From: Arthrobacter sp. H35-D1
GTDB lineage: Bacteria > Actinomycetota > Actinomycetes > Actinomycetales > Micrococcaceae
Direction of reading: 5' to 3'
DNA: 32,535 bases
Assembly: GCF_030063185.1 (NCBI RefSeq)
Contig: NZ_JASISP010000030.1
Coordinates: 1-32,535 of the forward strand
Below are positions 24,257 through 32,535 of this stretch, piece by piece; position 1 is the first letter of the stretch, and every line of letters starts with the position of its first letter. The notes under the pieces were generated by a model. That model searched no databases and was not told where the DNA came from. It saw only the letters and a program-made list of their open reading frames with translations. The position numbers and the translations under genes were made by a program.

Positions 24257-25243
24257 ATGAGCAACATTCTTGTCAACATCGAACTTGCAGCGGACGGATC
24301 GCTGCGCTCCACCACGGCCCACCTGCTCAGCCTGGCAGCACGCCTCGGCGAGCCCGTCGCCGTACTGGCCGCACCCCCGGGAGCCTCTGCTGAACTCGTC
24401 GCCGAACTGGGCGGGCTGGGGGCGGCGGCGATCGTGGTCGGTGAGTGCCCGGCGTCGTCAAATCTTGTCGCAGCCGCATCGGTGGCCGCACTGGCCGACG
24501 CCATCACCAGCCATGCGCCCGCTGCCGTGTTGGCCTCCACGAGCCCGACGGCGCGCGAAGTCATTGGCCGCCTCGCAGTCCGTACCGGCCACGCCGTGAT
24601 GGTCGACGCCGTTGACATCGCCATGGACGGTGACCGGGTCGTGGCGAGCCATTCGATCTTCGGCGGTAGCTACACGACGGAATCCGGTGTTGGCGCAGGC
24701 ATCGCGCTGGTCACCGTCTCCTCCAGCGGCTCCGAGCCTGCCCCGGCCGTTGCCTCACCCATGGTGGAGGTGCGCCAGCTGGAAGTTTCCACCCAGGCAG
24801 CCGCAGCCATCACGGCCGCAGAGGTTGCCTCGACGGGCTCGGGTCGCCCGGAGCTACGGTCGGCTCGCATTGTGGTTTCGGGAGGCCGTGGCCTGGGCTC
24901 GAAGGAAAACTTCGTGCTGGTTGAGGAACTGGCGGACATGCTGGGGGCCGGATTGGGGGCATCCCGTGCAGCAGTCGACGCCGGGTACGTCCCGCAGGGC
25001 TGCCAGGTCGGCCAAACAGGTATCAGCGTTTCGCCCGAGCTGTACCTTGCCGTGGGCATCTCCGGCGCCATCCAGCACCGGGCCGGCATGCAGACGGCCA
25101 AGCGGATCGTGGCCATCAACGAAGACGCCGACGCCCCGATCTTCGACGTCGCCGACTTTGGCATCGTCGGGGACCTGTTCACGGTCCTGCCCCAGCTGCG
25201 GGAGGCCATTGCAGCACGCAGCGGCGTTCCCGCGGGCGTCTAG
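24257..25243 (+). CDS. etfA: Electron transfer flavoprotein alpha subunit
   Basis: The 328-residue EtfA has an N-terminal domain (about 1-190) that is more diverged and a C-terminal FAD domain (about 200-325) with [14 protein letters not shown] (207-220), [12 protein letters not shown] (249-260), ISGAIQH (268-274) and [10 protein letters not shown] (287-296). These bind the FAD that accepts electrons from the dehydrogenase. It follows etfB by 14 bases. The downstream cytochrome b gene starts 12 bases after its stop, suggesting a direct electron-transfer relationship. Confidence 0.95.
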   Translation: MSNILVNIELAADGSLRSTTAHLLSLAARLGEPVAVLAAPPGASAELVAELGGLGAAAIVVGECPASSNLVAAASVAALADAITSHAPAAVLASTSPTAREVIGRLAVRTGHAVMVDAVDIAMDGDRVVASHSIFGGSYTTESGVGAGIALVTVSSSGSEPAPAVASPMVEVRQLEVSTQAAAAITAAEVASTGSGRPELRSARIVVSGGRGLGSKENFVLVEELADMLGAGLGASRAAVDAGYVPQGCQVGQTGISVSPELYLAVGISGAIQHRAGMQTAKRIVAINEDADAPIFDVADFGIVGDLFTVLPQLREAIAARSGVPAGV

Positions 25244-25255
25244 GGAGGTTGGCCG

Positions 25256-26197
25256 GTGTCACTGCTGACCAAGCCCAAAGAACAATCCCAGGGTGGGCGC
25301 AAGCGCTGGGTTGGACCGGCCCTGTGGGCCGCCGCCGCAGTGGTGGCGCTGGCCGCCGTCGTGCTGCTGGCCCGCTGGGCCCGTGAGCTGGAGCCCATTC
25401 AGGACTTCCTGCTCCAGTACCCCGGCCACAGCGAGCTGCCCGCGAACGCACCCGTGGGGATTCCGGCGTGGCTCGGCTGGCAGCACTTCCTCAACGCCTT
25501 CTTCCTGGTGCTCATCATCCGGTCGGGCTGGCAGGTGCGCACCACCGCCAGGCCGAAGGCGTACTGGACGCGGAAGAACACCGGGCTGCTAAAGACGAAG
25601 GCCAAGCCGGCGAAGATCAGCCTGGAACTGTGGTTCCACCTGAGCATGGACGTGCTGTGGCTGCTCAACGGCGCCGTGTTTGTGGTGCTGTTGTTCGCCA
25701 CCGGTGCCTGGATGCGCATTGTGCCCACCAGCTGGGACATTGTGCCCAACGCGCTGAGCGCCGGCCTGCAGTATGCCTCGCTGAGCTGGCCGGTGGAAAA
25801 CGGCTGGGTGAACTACAACGCCCTGCAAGTGCTCGCCTACTTTGCCGTGGTGTTCATCGCCGCGCCATTGGCTGCGATCAGCGGAGCGCGGATGAGCCCG
25901 GCCTGGCCCAAGGGCAACGCCGCATTGGACAAGGCTTACCCCATGGAAGTGGCGCGCAAGATCCACTTCCCCGTCATGCTGTTCTTCACCGGCTTCGTCA
26001 TCATGCACGTGGCGCTGGTGCTGTGCACGGGAGCGCTGGCGAACCTGAACCACATGTTCGCTGCGCGCCAGGACGCCGGGTGGCTCGGTTTTGGCATCTT
26101 CGCCGCCTCGGTGGTGGTCATGGTGGGGGCGTGCTTCCTGGCCCGGCCCGTCTTCCTGCGGCCCATCGCGGGCACCATGGGCAAGATTTCCAAATAA
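25256..26197 (+). CDS. Cytochrome b/b6-domain membrane protein
   Basis: This 313-residue protein has about six hydrophobic helices (near 20-40, 71-90, 123-150, 185-208, 237-258 and 275-298) and histidines within or beside them: His77, His128, His237 and His251. These could hold two b hemes as in di-heme cytochrome b subunits of bacterial dehydrogenases and reductases. It has no Fe-S or flavin motif. Starting GTG 12 bases after etfA with GGGAGG 7 bases upstream, it is the last gene of the hydratase-ETF operon, which ends at the terminator at 26243. I infer that it may pass electrons from reduced EtfBA to menaquinone, because no ETF:quinone oxidoreductase gene is in the window. It could equally be the membrane part of a separate enzyme. 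Confidence 0.8.
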   Translation: MSLLTKPKEQSQGGRKRWVGPALWAAAAVVALAAVVLLARWARELEPIQDFLLQYPGHSELPANAPVGIPAWLGWQHFLNAFFLVLIIRSGWQVRTTARPKAYWTRKNTGLLKTKAKPAKISLELWFHLSMDVLWLLNGAVFVVLLFATGAWMRIVPTSWDIVPNALSAGLQYASLSWPVENGWVNYNALQVLAYFAVVFIAAPLAAISGARMSPAWPKGNAALDKAYPMEVARKIHFPVMLFFTGFVIMHVALVLCTGALANLNHMFAARQDAGWLGFGIFAASVVVMVGACFLARPVFLRPIAGTMGKISK

Positions 26198-26242
26198 GGG
26201 GCTGCGCCTTCGGCCACAGTTTGGCCACAATGTCCGAAACCA

Positions 26243-26278
26243 AAAAGAAGCGGCCCCGGTGACGGGGCCGCTTCTTTT
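26243..26278. terminator. Bidirectional rho-independent terminator
   Basis: A perfect 15-bp stem (AAAAGAAGCGGCCCC at 26243-26257 with 26264-26278) closes a 6-base loop and ends in TTTT on either strand. It ends the hydratase-ETF-cytochrome operon on the plus strand and tRNA-Ser(UGA) on the minus strand. Confidence 0.93.
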
Positions 26279-26286
26279 GATACGTG

Positions 26287-26374
26287 CGGAAGGTAAGAGA
26301 TTCGAACTCTTGGTACGGGGTTACCGCACACTGGTTTTCAAGACCAGCTCCATCGGCCGCTCGGACAACCTTCC
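26287..26374 (-). tRNA. tRNA-Ser (anticodon UGA)
   Basis: The minus strand folds into an 88-base class II tRNA: acceptor arms GGAAGGT and CCTTCC-side pairing, D-arm CCGAGCGGCC, anticodon arm CTGGT-CTTGAAA-ACCAG with anticodon TGA, a long variable arm, and T-arm GAGTTCGAATCTC. The discriminator base is G and CCA is not encoded in the template (CAC follows). It reads UCA and related serine codons. Confidence 0.96.
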
Positions 26375-26469
26375 TAACCCTAGTAGTGTTTCATAGGCAG
26401 GGCGGTGCTACCAAAATGGGTGCCCATGCAGCTAAGATTCACGGGTACTTGCAGGCAATGGAGAAGGTT

Positions 26470-27453
26470 ATGAAGGCAATTATTACAACGGGCGCGGGTG
26501 GGCCCGAGGTGCTGGCATTGGGCGAGGCGCCGGCCCCCGCGGCAGGTCCCGGCGAGGTGCTCATTGATGTGGTTGCCGCGGGAATCAACCGCGCCGACGT
26601 ACAACAGCGCCGCGGCTTCTACCCTCCGCCGCCGGGCACTTCCGAGATCCTGGGCCTTGAGGTCTCCGGTCGGATCGCAGCGTTTGGGCCCAACGTGACC
26701 CGCCCGTTCAGTCTGGGCGAGAAGGTTGTGGCGTTGCTCACGGGCGGCGGATATGCGGCCCAGGTGGCGGTTCCCGCAGGTCAGGTGCTCGCGTTGCCGG
26801 AGGGCATTGACGTGATTTCGGCCGCAGGCTTGCCCGAAGTTGCCGCCACGGTGCACTCCAACCTGTTCATGACGGCCCAGCTGCAGGCCGGTGAAACCGT
26901 GCTGGTGCACGGCGGGGCCGGCGGGATCGGCGCCATGGCCATCCAGCTCGCAAAAGCCGCCGGTGCGCGCGTCATTGCCACGGCCGGCAGCGATGAGAAA
27001 GTTGCCATGCTCACCAGCTACCTCGGGGCCGACATGGCCGTCAACTACCGCACGCACGACTTTGTTGCCGCCGTGCAGGATTTCACCGAAGGCCGCGGCG
27101 CGAACGTGATTCTCGACGTCGTCGGCGCCAAATACCTGGCCCGCAACGTTGAATCGCTGGCCACCTACGGGCGGCTGGTGGTCATTGGCCTGCAGGGAGG
27201 TGCGACGGCGGAACTCAACCTGGGCAACCTGCTCACCAAGCGTGCGGCCATCATTGGAACCACGCTGCGGGCCCGTTCAGTGGAGGAAAAGACGGTCATC
27301 ATGGACGGGGTGCGCGAGCACGTCTGGCCGCTGGTGGCCAGCGGCGCCGTCAAGCCCATGGTGGACAGGACCTTCCCGCTGGCCCAAGTGGCCGCGGCGC
27401 ACGAGTATCTGGAAACCGGAGAGCACGTGGGCAAGGTGCTGCTGACGCTTTAG
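26470..27453 (+). CDS. Zinc-free quinone oxidoreductase (QOR/PIG3-like)
   Basis: The 327-residue product is a medium-chain reductase of the quinone oxidoreductase branch: an N-terminal GroES-like part (about 1-115) with AAGINRADVQQRRGFYPPPP, and a nucleotide-binding fold with VHGGAGGIGAMAIQLAK (146-162). The zinc-ligand cysteines of alcohol dehydrogenases are absent. It reduces quinones or enones with NADPH. The ATG at 26470 has GGAGAAGG directly upstream and starts the conserved MKAIITTGAGGPE; the ATG at 26458 is possible, and any start before that would run into the tRNA region. It stands alone between two terminators. A link to the catabolic block is not supported. Confidence 0.9.
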   Translation: MKAIITTGAGGPEVLALGEAPAPAAGPGEVLIDVVAAGINRADVQQRRGFYPPPPGTSEILGLEVSGRIAAFGPNVTRPFSLGEKVVALLTGGGYAAQVAVPAGQVLALPEGIDVISAAGLPEVAATVHSNLFMTAQLQAGETVLVHGGAGGIGAMAIQLAKAAGARVIATAGSDEKVAMLTSYLGADMAVNYRTHDFVAAVQDFTEGRGANVILDVVGAKYLARNVESLATYGRLVVIGLQGGATAELNLGNLLTKRAAIIGTTLRARSVEEKTVIMDGVREHVWPLVASGAVKPMVDRTFPLAQVAAAHEYLETGEHVGKVLLTL

Positions 27454-27557
27454 GCTTTTGGGCTCTTGCGCTGGTCAGCCTCCCGCAGGGCTGCCAGTAA
27501 ACGTTGGCACTTTCGTATCTCCTGCAGGGGCGGTGCTTTTCAGTGCTGGCTGGGAAT

Positions 27558-27576
27558 GCCTTTACCTCGTAAAGGC
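27558..27576 (+). terminator. Hairpin after the quinone oxidoreductase
   Basis: GCCTTTAC-CTC-GTAAAGGC is a perfect 8-bp stem with a 3-base loop, about 105 bases after the stop. It is followed by CCTATTTCG, a weak T-tract. It is the only terminator-like structure after this gene, so I assign it with modest confidence. Confidence 0.45.
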
Positions 27577-28118
27577 CCTATTTCGTGTACGGCACAGTTC
27601 GCCCGTGCTGCCCCGGCAACCCGCCAATCGCGGTACCGGCGCGGGTCATGCAAGCGGACCGCCACCGGTTGCCAAGTACAGCACTCCAAGGGCACGACTC
27701 CAACCACAATCAAGGGCCGGCACTCCGCCAATTCAGGGCGGCCGGTGTAGCGCAACAGCGTCCCTGCCCTGATCGCCAGGGCGAGAATACGCCAGGGCGA
27801 GAACTGCGCCGGCTGCAGCGCTGAACGGCCATTTCTTCAACAGCCCGCGGAACCAAGCGGGGGAACCAGTATTGGTCGAAGACCCAACTGCGGCGCTTGC
27901 AGCACAATCCGCCCCAACTGGAGCAAGAACTGCGGGCGGCGACCACTGGGGACTGGACAGCCAGCATCGCATGGCTCCGGGGCATGGCCGAAAAGTCCGT
28001 AATTGCGGAGCTGATTGTCCTTTCGAATGGCTTGGCGGCAACAGGTTCGAAAGGTGATCCTGTTCCGACGCAAAGCAACCTCGCGCTTGCGTTGACCATA
28101 CTCAGTAGCTATATTTGC

Positions 28119-28131
28119 CATACGCGGTATG
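28119..28131 (+). promoter_or_regulatory. Palindrome CATAC-GCG-GTATG upstream of the padR-ABC operon
   Basis: A perfect 5-bp inverted repeat with a 3-base centre lies 62 bases before the PadR start codon. A TTGACC at 28092 could be the -35, but no well-spaced -10 is visible. PadR proteins often repress their own operon through ATAC/GTAT-type sites, so this is the likely operator. Confidence 0.5.
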
Positions 28132-28192
28132 CAATCCGCTGTCGCGAGGGTTCATTGGGGGCTTTCGCGCCACACCCACCAAGGAGCCAGCG

Positions 28193-28843
28193 TTGTCCAT
28201 CAAGCATTCACTATTGGCCCTGCTGCAGGAAAGCCCGCGCTACGGCTACCAGCTGCGCGGGGAGTTCGAGGAGCGCACCGGCGCCACCTGGCCGTTGAAC
28301 ATTGGGCAGGTCTACACCACCCTTGACCGCCTTGAGCGCGACGCGCTGGTGCAAAAGGACGGGGACGACGGCGAAGGCCACGTGGTCTACAGCATCACCG
28401 ACGCCGGGCGAGCCGAGGTGATGGGCTGGTTCGCCGCCCCTGTCGTCGCAAGCAATCCGCCGCGCAACGAGCTGGCCATCAAATTGGCGCTTGCCCTGAC
28501 CCTGACCGATGTGGATGTGTCCGCCGTCGTGCAGGCACAGCGCACAGCTTCCATGCGGCTGCTGCAGGACTACACGCGCCAACGCCGCACGGCAGCAAGC
28601 AACGCCGGCGTGCAACTGTCCGGCGACCCCGGCGCGGGCGATCCCAAGGACGCCGCCTGGTTGCTGGTGCTGGATTCCTTAATTTTCAGCACCGAGGCCG
28701 AGGTTCGGTGGCTGGATCATTGCGAGGGCTGGATGGCCAAGCGCGCCGCGTCCCGCACGAAGGTTGGGCCCCGCTCGGTGGCCGGGCTGGCCGAGCCACC
28801 CACGGCCCGGGCCGCCAAGGTCAGCAAGGCGGTGTCCGAATGA
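28193..28843 (+). CDS. PadR family transcriptional regulator
   Basis: This 216-residue protein has an N-terminal PadR winged helix (about 1-80) with SIKHSLLALLQESPRYGYQLR and GQVYTTLDRLERDALVQK, and a C-terminal helical PadR_C region (about 90-185) that serves dimerisation. The start TTG at 28193 is preferred because AAGGAG lies 6 bases upstream and it begins the conserved domain; an earlier ATG at 28115 would fall in the operator region. The stop overlaps the ABC ATPase start as ATGA, so it heads a three-gene operon. Such PadR-ABC operons are usually self-repressed and induced by the exported or toxic compound. Confidence 0.9.
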   Translation: MSIKHSLLALLQESPRYGYQLRGEFEERTGATWPLNIGQVYTTLDRLERDALVQKDGDDGEGHVVYSITDAGRAEVMGWFAAPVVASNPPRNELAIKLALALTLTDVDVSAVVQAQRTASMRLLQDYTRQRRTAASNAGVQLSGDPGAGDPKDAAWLLVLDSLIFSTEAEVRWLDHCEGWMAKRAASRTKVGPRSVAGLAEPPTARAAKVSKAVSE

Positions 28844-29565
28844 GCAACGAAATTCTGCAGCTGGAAAACGTCAGCCGAACCTACGGCGAAGGCGCCACCT
28901 CGGTGGCGGCGCTGCGCAGCGTGAACCTGACCATCCATGCCGGCGAGTTCGTGGCGATCATGGGCCCCTCGGGCTCGGGCAAGTCCTCGCTGCTGACCCT
29001 GGCTGGCGGGCTGGACCAAGCCACCAGCGGTGAAATCTTCGTGGAGGGCACCCCCGTGGGCGGGCTCAGCATCAACGAGCTGGCCAGGCTGCGCCGCCGC
29101 GCCGTGGGGTATGTGTTTCAGGACTTCAACCTTGTCCCCACCCTGACGGCAGCCGAGAATGTGTCGCTGCCGCGTGAGCTTGACGGCACCCCCGCACGCA
29201 AGGCCCGGCGGCAAGCCAACGACGCCCTGCGGCTGGTGGGCATAGAAGAACTCTCGGACCGTTTCATGGATGAAATGTCCGGCGGCCAGCAGCAGCGCGT
29301 GGCCATTGCCCGCGCCATTGTGGGCAACCGCCGGCTGATCCTGGCCGACGAACCCACGGGAGCCCTGGATTCGGCCACGGGCGACGGTATCCTGGAGGTG
29401 CTGCGCCGCCGCGCCGAGGCAGGGGCCGCCGTCGTCATGGTCACGCACGAGGCACGGCATGCAGGCTGGGCTGACAGGGTGGTGTTCCTGAAGGACGGCC
29501 GCATTGTGGACGAGGCCGCCGCGCAACAGGACCCGTCAGTGCTCTTGGCCGGGTTGGGTCGCTGA
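28840..29565 (+). CDS. ABC transporter ATPase (MacB/LolD type)
   Basis: The 241-residue ATPase has all nucleotide-binding motifs: Walker A GPSGSGKS (42-49), Q-loop Gln94 (YVFQDF), signature SGGQQQR (147-153), Walker B LILADEP (166-172) and switch His203. The sequence is of the MacB/LolD/FtsE group that works with FtsX-type permeases. It couples ATP hydrolysis to the permease encoded next, probably for export or extraction of a lipophilic drug or peptide from the membrane. The ATG overlaps the padR stop (ATGA), and its own stop is one base before the permease GTG. Confidence 0.96.
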   Translation: MSNEILQLENVSRTYGEGATSVAALRSVNLTIHAGEFVAIMGPSGSGKSSLLTLAGGLDQATSGEIFVEGTPVGGLSINELARLRRRAVGYVFQDFNLVPTLTAAENVSLPRELDGTPARKARRQANDALRLVGIEELSDRFMDEMSGGQQQRVAIARAIVGNRRLILADEPTGALDSATGDGILEVLRRRAEAGAAVVMVTHEARHAGWADRVVFLKDGRIVDEAAAQQDPSVLLAGLGR

Positions 29566-29566
29566 G

Positions 29567-32494
29567 GTGGCGCTGGACCTGAGCCCTGTCAAAGGGGGCC
29601 GCAAGCCGCGCCTGCGCCTGGCCCTGACCATGGCATGGCGGGACATCCGCCGGCACAAGGGCCGCTCGGCGCTCATCATCGCCTTGATCGCACTGCCCAT
29701 TCTTGCAATGTCGGCCGCCGCCACCGTGGGCATGAGCGCCATCGCCACACCCGCGGAAACCGTGGCCATGGAACTGGGGCAGACCCAGGGCCGGTTGACG
29801 GATTTGCACGCCCAAAACGCCACGAGCATCCAACCGGTCAAGGGTGATCTGGACTACGGATTTGGCGCCCCCGTGGGCGACCCGGATCCAGGCTTCATCC
29901 CCTCCCTGCCGGCCGATGCGGTGCCGGCGGGCTTCACGGCCATTCCGTGGCACTCAACCACCGTGCACACCGCCGTGGGCAAGGCACAGGTTGAGGTGGC
30001 CGTCACAGTTGCCGACGTCCTCAACCCCGCCTTCCAAGGCAAATACACGCTGCTGGACGGGGTTGCCCCGGCCAACGCCAAGGAAGCGCTCGCCTCCCGC
30101 GGCCTGCTGGAACGCTTCAGCCTGGCACTCGGGGATGAATTGACGACGTCGGCCGGAACCTTTGCCATGGTCGGCACCATTCGCCCCGAGCGGCAAGGCG
30201 ACAGCGAATCATTTCTGTTCCTGACTCCGGCACAGTTCCCCGCGGAACTGGCCCAGGACCTGCCACCTGCCACCATCTACCTCTCCGGGGACAAGGCGCT
30301 GGGATGGGCCGACGCCAAGGCGTTCAACGCCCAGGGCATCAACCTGACCTCGCGGAACTTGATCCTGAATCCGCCCAGCAAGGCCGAGCTGGGCGCCGAC
30401 GCGCAGTACATGCAGGATGCCTGGCGCAACTCCAGCATGCTCTCCACCTTGCTTCTGGTAGGGCTCATCGGGGTCCTGGCGTTGTTGGAGGTGGGCCTCC
30501 TGGCAGGTGCCGCCTTTGCCGTCGGTGCCAGAAAGCAGCAGCGCGACCTTGCCCTGCTGGCAGCCTCCGGCGCGGAAACTTCCATGCTGCGCACAACTGT
30601 CACGGCCGGGGGCCTGTGGCTGGGGCTCGCCGGAGGTGTTGTGGGAGCTGTGCTGGGCAGCGTGGCCGCCGTCACCGTCGTGCTGGTGGTGCAGGCCCAA
30701 GGCTCCAGCCGGTTCCCGGGGGTGCACCTGATGTGGCTGCCCGCCCTGGCCCTGGTGGTTCTCGGCGTCGTGGCGGGGCTCGTGGCGGCCATGGTCCCTG
30801 CCCGTGCGGTGGCCCGGCAGGCAACGCTTGCTGCACTGAAATCCGGGCGCGCGGCGGAGGCGCCGTCCAAGTGGACCCCGCGGGTGGGGTGGTCCCTGCT
30901 GGTGCTGGCGGCCTTGGCCATGGCCGCTGCAGGGGTGGTCAACGTCAGGGTCCGGGACCACGAACAGTCATACATGTGGGTTCCGCTGACATCGGGCCTC
31001 ATCATCGGTGGTGCCGTTGCGCTGGTTGTTGGGTTGATCTGCCTGACGGGACGGCTGATCGGATTGCTGACCGCGAAGACATCGTGGCTGCCCGTGCCGC
31101 TGCGCTTGGCTGCCCGCGATGCAGCCCGCAACCGCGGGCGCACGGTGCCCGCCGTTGCCGCGGTGCTTGCGGCGGCCACGCTGTCCGGCGCGCTCATGGT
31201 GGGAACGGCCAGCACCATGGCGGACAGCAGCAGCAACTATCAGTGGCAGTTCAACCCCAAACAAGCCGGCATCCGACTGGAATTCACGGACTACAAGTTC
31301 ACGGACTATGGCGGTGGAATGGGTAGCGCTGAAGCGATGGGGCTCTCCCACCTCGATCCGACGGCAGCAACCTCGCTGCTGAGCGACGCGCTGGGGCCAA
31401 ATATCCGGACCCAGGTCCTGCGGGGCACTCCGCGGGACACCCAGTGCGAGCTGGACCAACAGGAAGTGGCGAGAGGGAACCAGCAAGGCATGGAAGTTGC
31501 TTTTGACACTCCATGCCCCCAGTGGGCGTTGGCAGAACCTGTTGCCAACCGATGCGAGCTGGCCCCGGACTGGAAGCCTGCAACCTTGGGCGACTGGCGC
31601 TGTGCGGGGTCCATGAGCAACACCAACTACGACAACACCATTCCAGCCATCGTTGTTGGCGGGGAAGCCGAACTGACCGCCTTGCTGGGACGCAAGCCAA
31701 GTACTGCGGCACTGCGAGCACTGAGCGCGGGTGGCATGGTCATCACGAACAAGGTGTACCGCCAGCCTGATGGCACGGCGCAGCTCATCAGCTATGACCC
31801 GAGGGCACCGGAGAACTCTGGGCAAGGCAACCCGTCGGCGAAGGGCCAGCCGAGCATGCGCCCGCAGCTCACACCACTGACCTCCGCATCGCTGCCGGCA
31901 GTGGTGGAGGAGCCGGAGAAGGCCCTTGGCTTTTACGGTGTCGTCTCGCCCACCACAGCGGCGGCCGTGAAACTACCCGTCAGCGATCAGCTGCTGCTGG
32001 CAACGGTGCCGAAGCCGCTCAGCCAGGCCGAAAATGACCAGGTGCAGGCAGTCATGGAGCCGTTGTTGGGCCAATTCAACAGCATTCGTTTTGAAACTGG
32101 CCCGGCCGGCAACCTGGCCATGATCCTTTGGGTAATCGTGTTGGGCGGGGCGCTGATCACCTTGAGTGCCGCCGGCATCACTGCCGGGCTGGCGCTCGCG
32201 GACGGCCGCAGCGATCAGGCAACCTTGGCCAGCGTGGGCGCGGACACGAAGCTGCGCAAGGCCATCTCCGGGTCCCAGACACTCCTGACGGCCATGCTCG
32301 GCACCGTGCTGGGCATGTTCGCCGGGGCGGTGCCGATGGTTGTGGTGCTGTCGCTGCAGCGCGGTTTCCCCATCGTCATCCCGTGGCTGCAAATGGGGGC
32401 ACTGATGATCATGGTGCCGCTCTTCGGTGCTGCCGTCGCGTGGCTGCTCACCCGGGGCAGGGTTCCGCTGACGCGGAGGCAAACGCTGGCGTAA
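29567..32494 (+). CDS. Large FtsX/MacB-type ABC permease
   Basis: The 975-residue membrane protein has a first helix at about 34-56 (after LTMAWRDIRRHKGRSA), a large extracytoplasmic domain (about 60-285), a block of helices with FtsX-type sequence (about 290-505), a second extracytoplasmic domain (about 560-850) containing several Cys residues (such as TQCELDQ and DTPCPQWA), and a final helix group (about 865-970). This two-FtsX-domain arrangement in a single chain is typical of actinobacterial ABC exporters. The GTG at 29567 is one base past the ATPase stop and is preferred, although its ribosome-binding site is weak; an in-frame ATG lies at 29630. The transported compound is unknown. Confidence 0.9.
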   Translation: MALDLSPVKGGRKPRLRLALTMAWRDIRRHKGRSALIIALIALPILAMSAAATVGMSAIATPAETVAMELGQTQGRLTDLHAQNATSIQPVKGDLDYGFGAPVGDPDPGFIPSLPADAVPAGFTAIPWHSTTVHTAVGKAQVEVAVTVADVLNPAFQGKYTLLDGVAPANAKEALASRGLLERFSLALGDELTTSAGTFAMVGTIRPERQGDSESFLFLTPAQFPAELAQDLPPATIYLSGDKALGWADAKAFNAQGINLTSRNLILNPPSKAELGADAQYMQDAWRNSSMLSTLLLVGLIGVLALLEVGLLAGAAFAVGARKQQRDLALLAASGAETSMLRTTVTAGGLWLGLAGGVVGAVLGSVAAVTVVLVVQAQGSSRFPGVHLMWLPALALVVLGVVAGLVAAMVPARAVARQATLAALKSGRAAEAPSKWTPRVGWSLLVLAALAMAAAGVVNVRVRDHEQSYMWVPLTSGLIIGGAVALVVGLICLTGRLIGLLTAKTSWLPVPLRLAARDAARNRGRTVPAVAAVLAAATLSGALMVGTASTMADSSSNYQWQFNPKQAGIRLEFTDYKFTDYGGGMGSAEAMGLSHLDPTAATSLLSDALGPNIRTQVLRGTPRDTQCELDQQEVARGNQQGMEVAFDTPCPQWALAEPVANRCELAPDWKPATLGDWRCAGSMSNTNYDNTIPAIVVGGEAELTALLGRKPSTAALRALSAGGMVITNKVYRQPDGTAQLISYDPRAPENSGQGNPSAKGQPSMRPQLTPLTSASLPAVVEEPEKALGFYGVVSPTTAAAVKLPVSDQLLLATVPKPLSQAENDQVQAVMEPLLGQFNSIRFETGPAGNLAMILWVIVLGGALITLSAAGITAGLALADGRSDQATLASVGADTKLRKAISGSQTLLTAMLGTVLGMFAGAVPMVVVLSLQRGFPIVIPWLQMGALMIMVPLFGAAVAWLLTRGRVPLTRRQTLA

Positions 32495-32535
32495 CCCGGC
32501 CCGGCGAGACCGCGCCGAAGCCGCTTGCCCGCGTC

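Larger units (their letters stand above)
27454..28192. other. 739-base gap without a convincing gene
   Basis: Short open frames occur on both strands, but none has coherent protein-like composition, a ribosome-binding site or a family motif. The gap contains a hairpin at 27558-27576, a pair of 13-bp direct repeats (GCCAGGGCGAGAA at 27775 and 27791), and the operator-like palindrome before the padR-type gene. The text is less strongly G/C-biased in the third position than neighbouring genes. It may hold a decayed gene or a small RNA, but I cannot support either. Confidence 0.55.

Noticed and set aside
1136-26374. The two tRNA-Ser genes as ends of an integrated island
   Set aside because: They have different anticodons, there is no integrase or direct repeat of a tRNA end, and ordinary-looking genes lie between them.
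26284-26469. Upstream extension of the quinone oxidoreductase open frame
   Set aside because: The extension overlaps tRNA-Ser(UGA); the ATG at 26470 has a good ribosome-binding site and begins the conserved domain.
27733-28298. Short open frames in the 27454-28192 gap
   Set aside because: No ribosome-binding site, motif or codon bias supports them, and several overlap on opposite strands.

Overview
The window comes from a high-GC Gram-positive bacterium, most likely an actinobacterium close to Arthrobacter (Micrococcaceae). This is inferred from the strong G/C third-position bias, GTG and TTG starts, a LAxTG-type sortase signal, a KstR-like TetR regulator, a fused acyl-CoA dehydrogenase, and a Ltp2-like thiolase paired with a DUF35 protein. 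No marker gene fixes the genus.

Layout. (a) 1-1062: the tail of a probable transposase, then a minus-strand pair of a PadR regulator and a HAAS-type membrane protein behind two tandem palindromes. (b) 1093-5683: tRNA-Ser(GCU) with a terminator, a prolyl-oligopeptidase-family peptidase (minus) and a divergent FAD/NAD(P)-binding protein (plus). (c) 5725-10800: a 1691-residue surface-anchored nuclease/5'-nucleotidase (minus). (d) 11284-26197: a catabolic block, all on the plus strand, containing a fused two-domain acyl-CoA dehydrogenase, ADP-forming acyl-CoA ligase, TetR regulator, VOC protein, thiolase-like protein, DUF35 protein, aldehyde dehydrogenase, MFS transporter, MaoC hydratase, EtfB, EtfA and a b-type cytochrome membrane protein. 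(e) 26243-27453: a bidirectional terminator, tRNA-Ser(UGA) and a quinone oxidoreductase. (f) 27454-32494: a mostly empty 0.7-kb gap, then a PadR regulator, an ABC ATPase and a large FtsX-type permease in an overlapping operon.

How the parts may work together. Block (d) holds what is needed to shorten an acyl side chain by retro-aldol cleavage: CoA activation, alpha-beta dehydrogenation, hydration, C-C cleavage by a thiolase-fold protein without the nucleophilic cysteine, and oxidation of the released aldehyde. It has no 3-hydroxyacyl-CoA dehydrogenase and no thiolase with an intact nucleophile, so it does not look like ordinary beta-oxidation. Electrons from the dehydrogenase would pass to EtfBA and perhaps to the adjacent cytochrome b. 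Near-identical 17-bp palindromes lie in the promoters of the first gene (11194-11210) and of the hydratase-ETF operon (22451-22467), which suggests one regulon, possibly under the TetR protein encoded between them. The substrate is unknown; phenylpropanoid, terpenoid and steroid side chains are candidates by analogy only.
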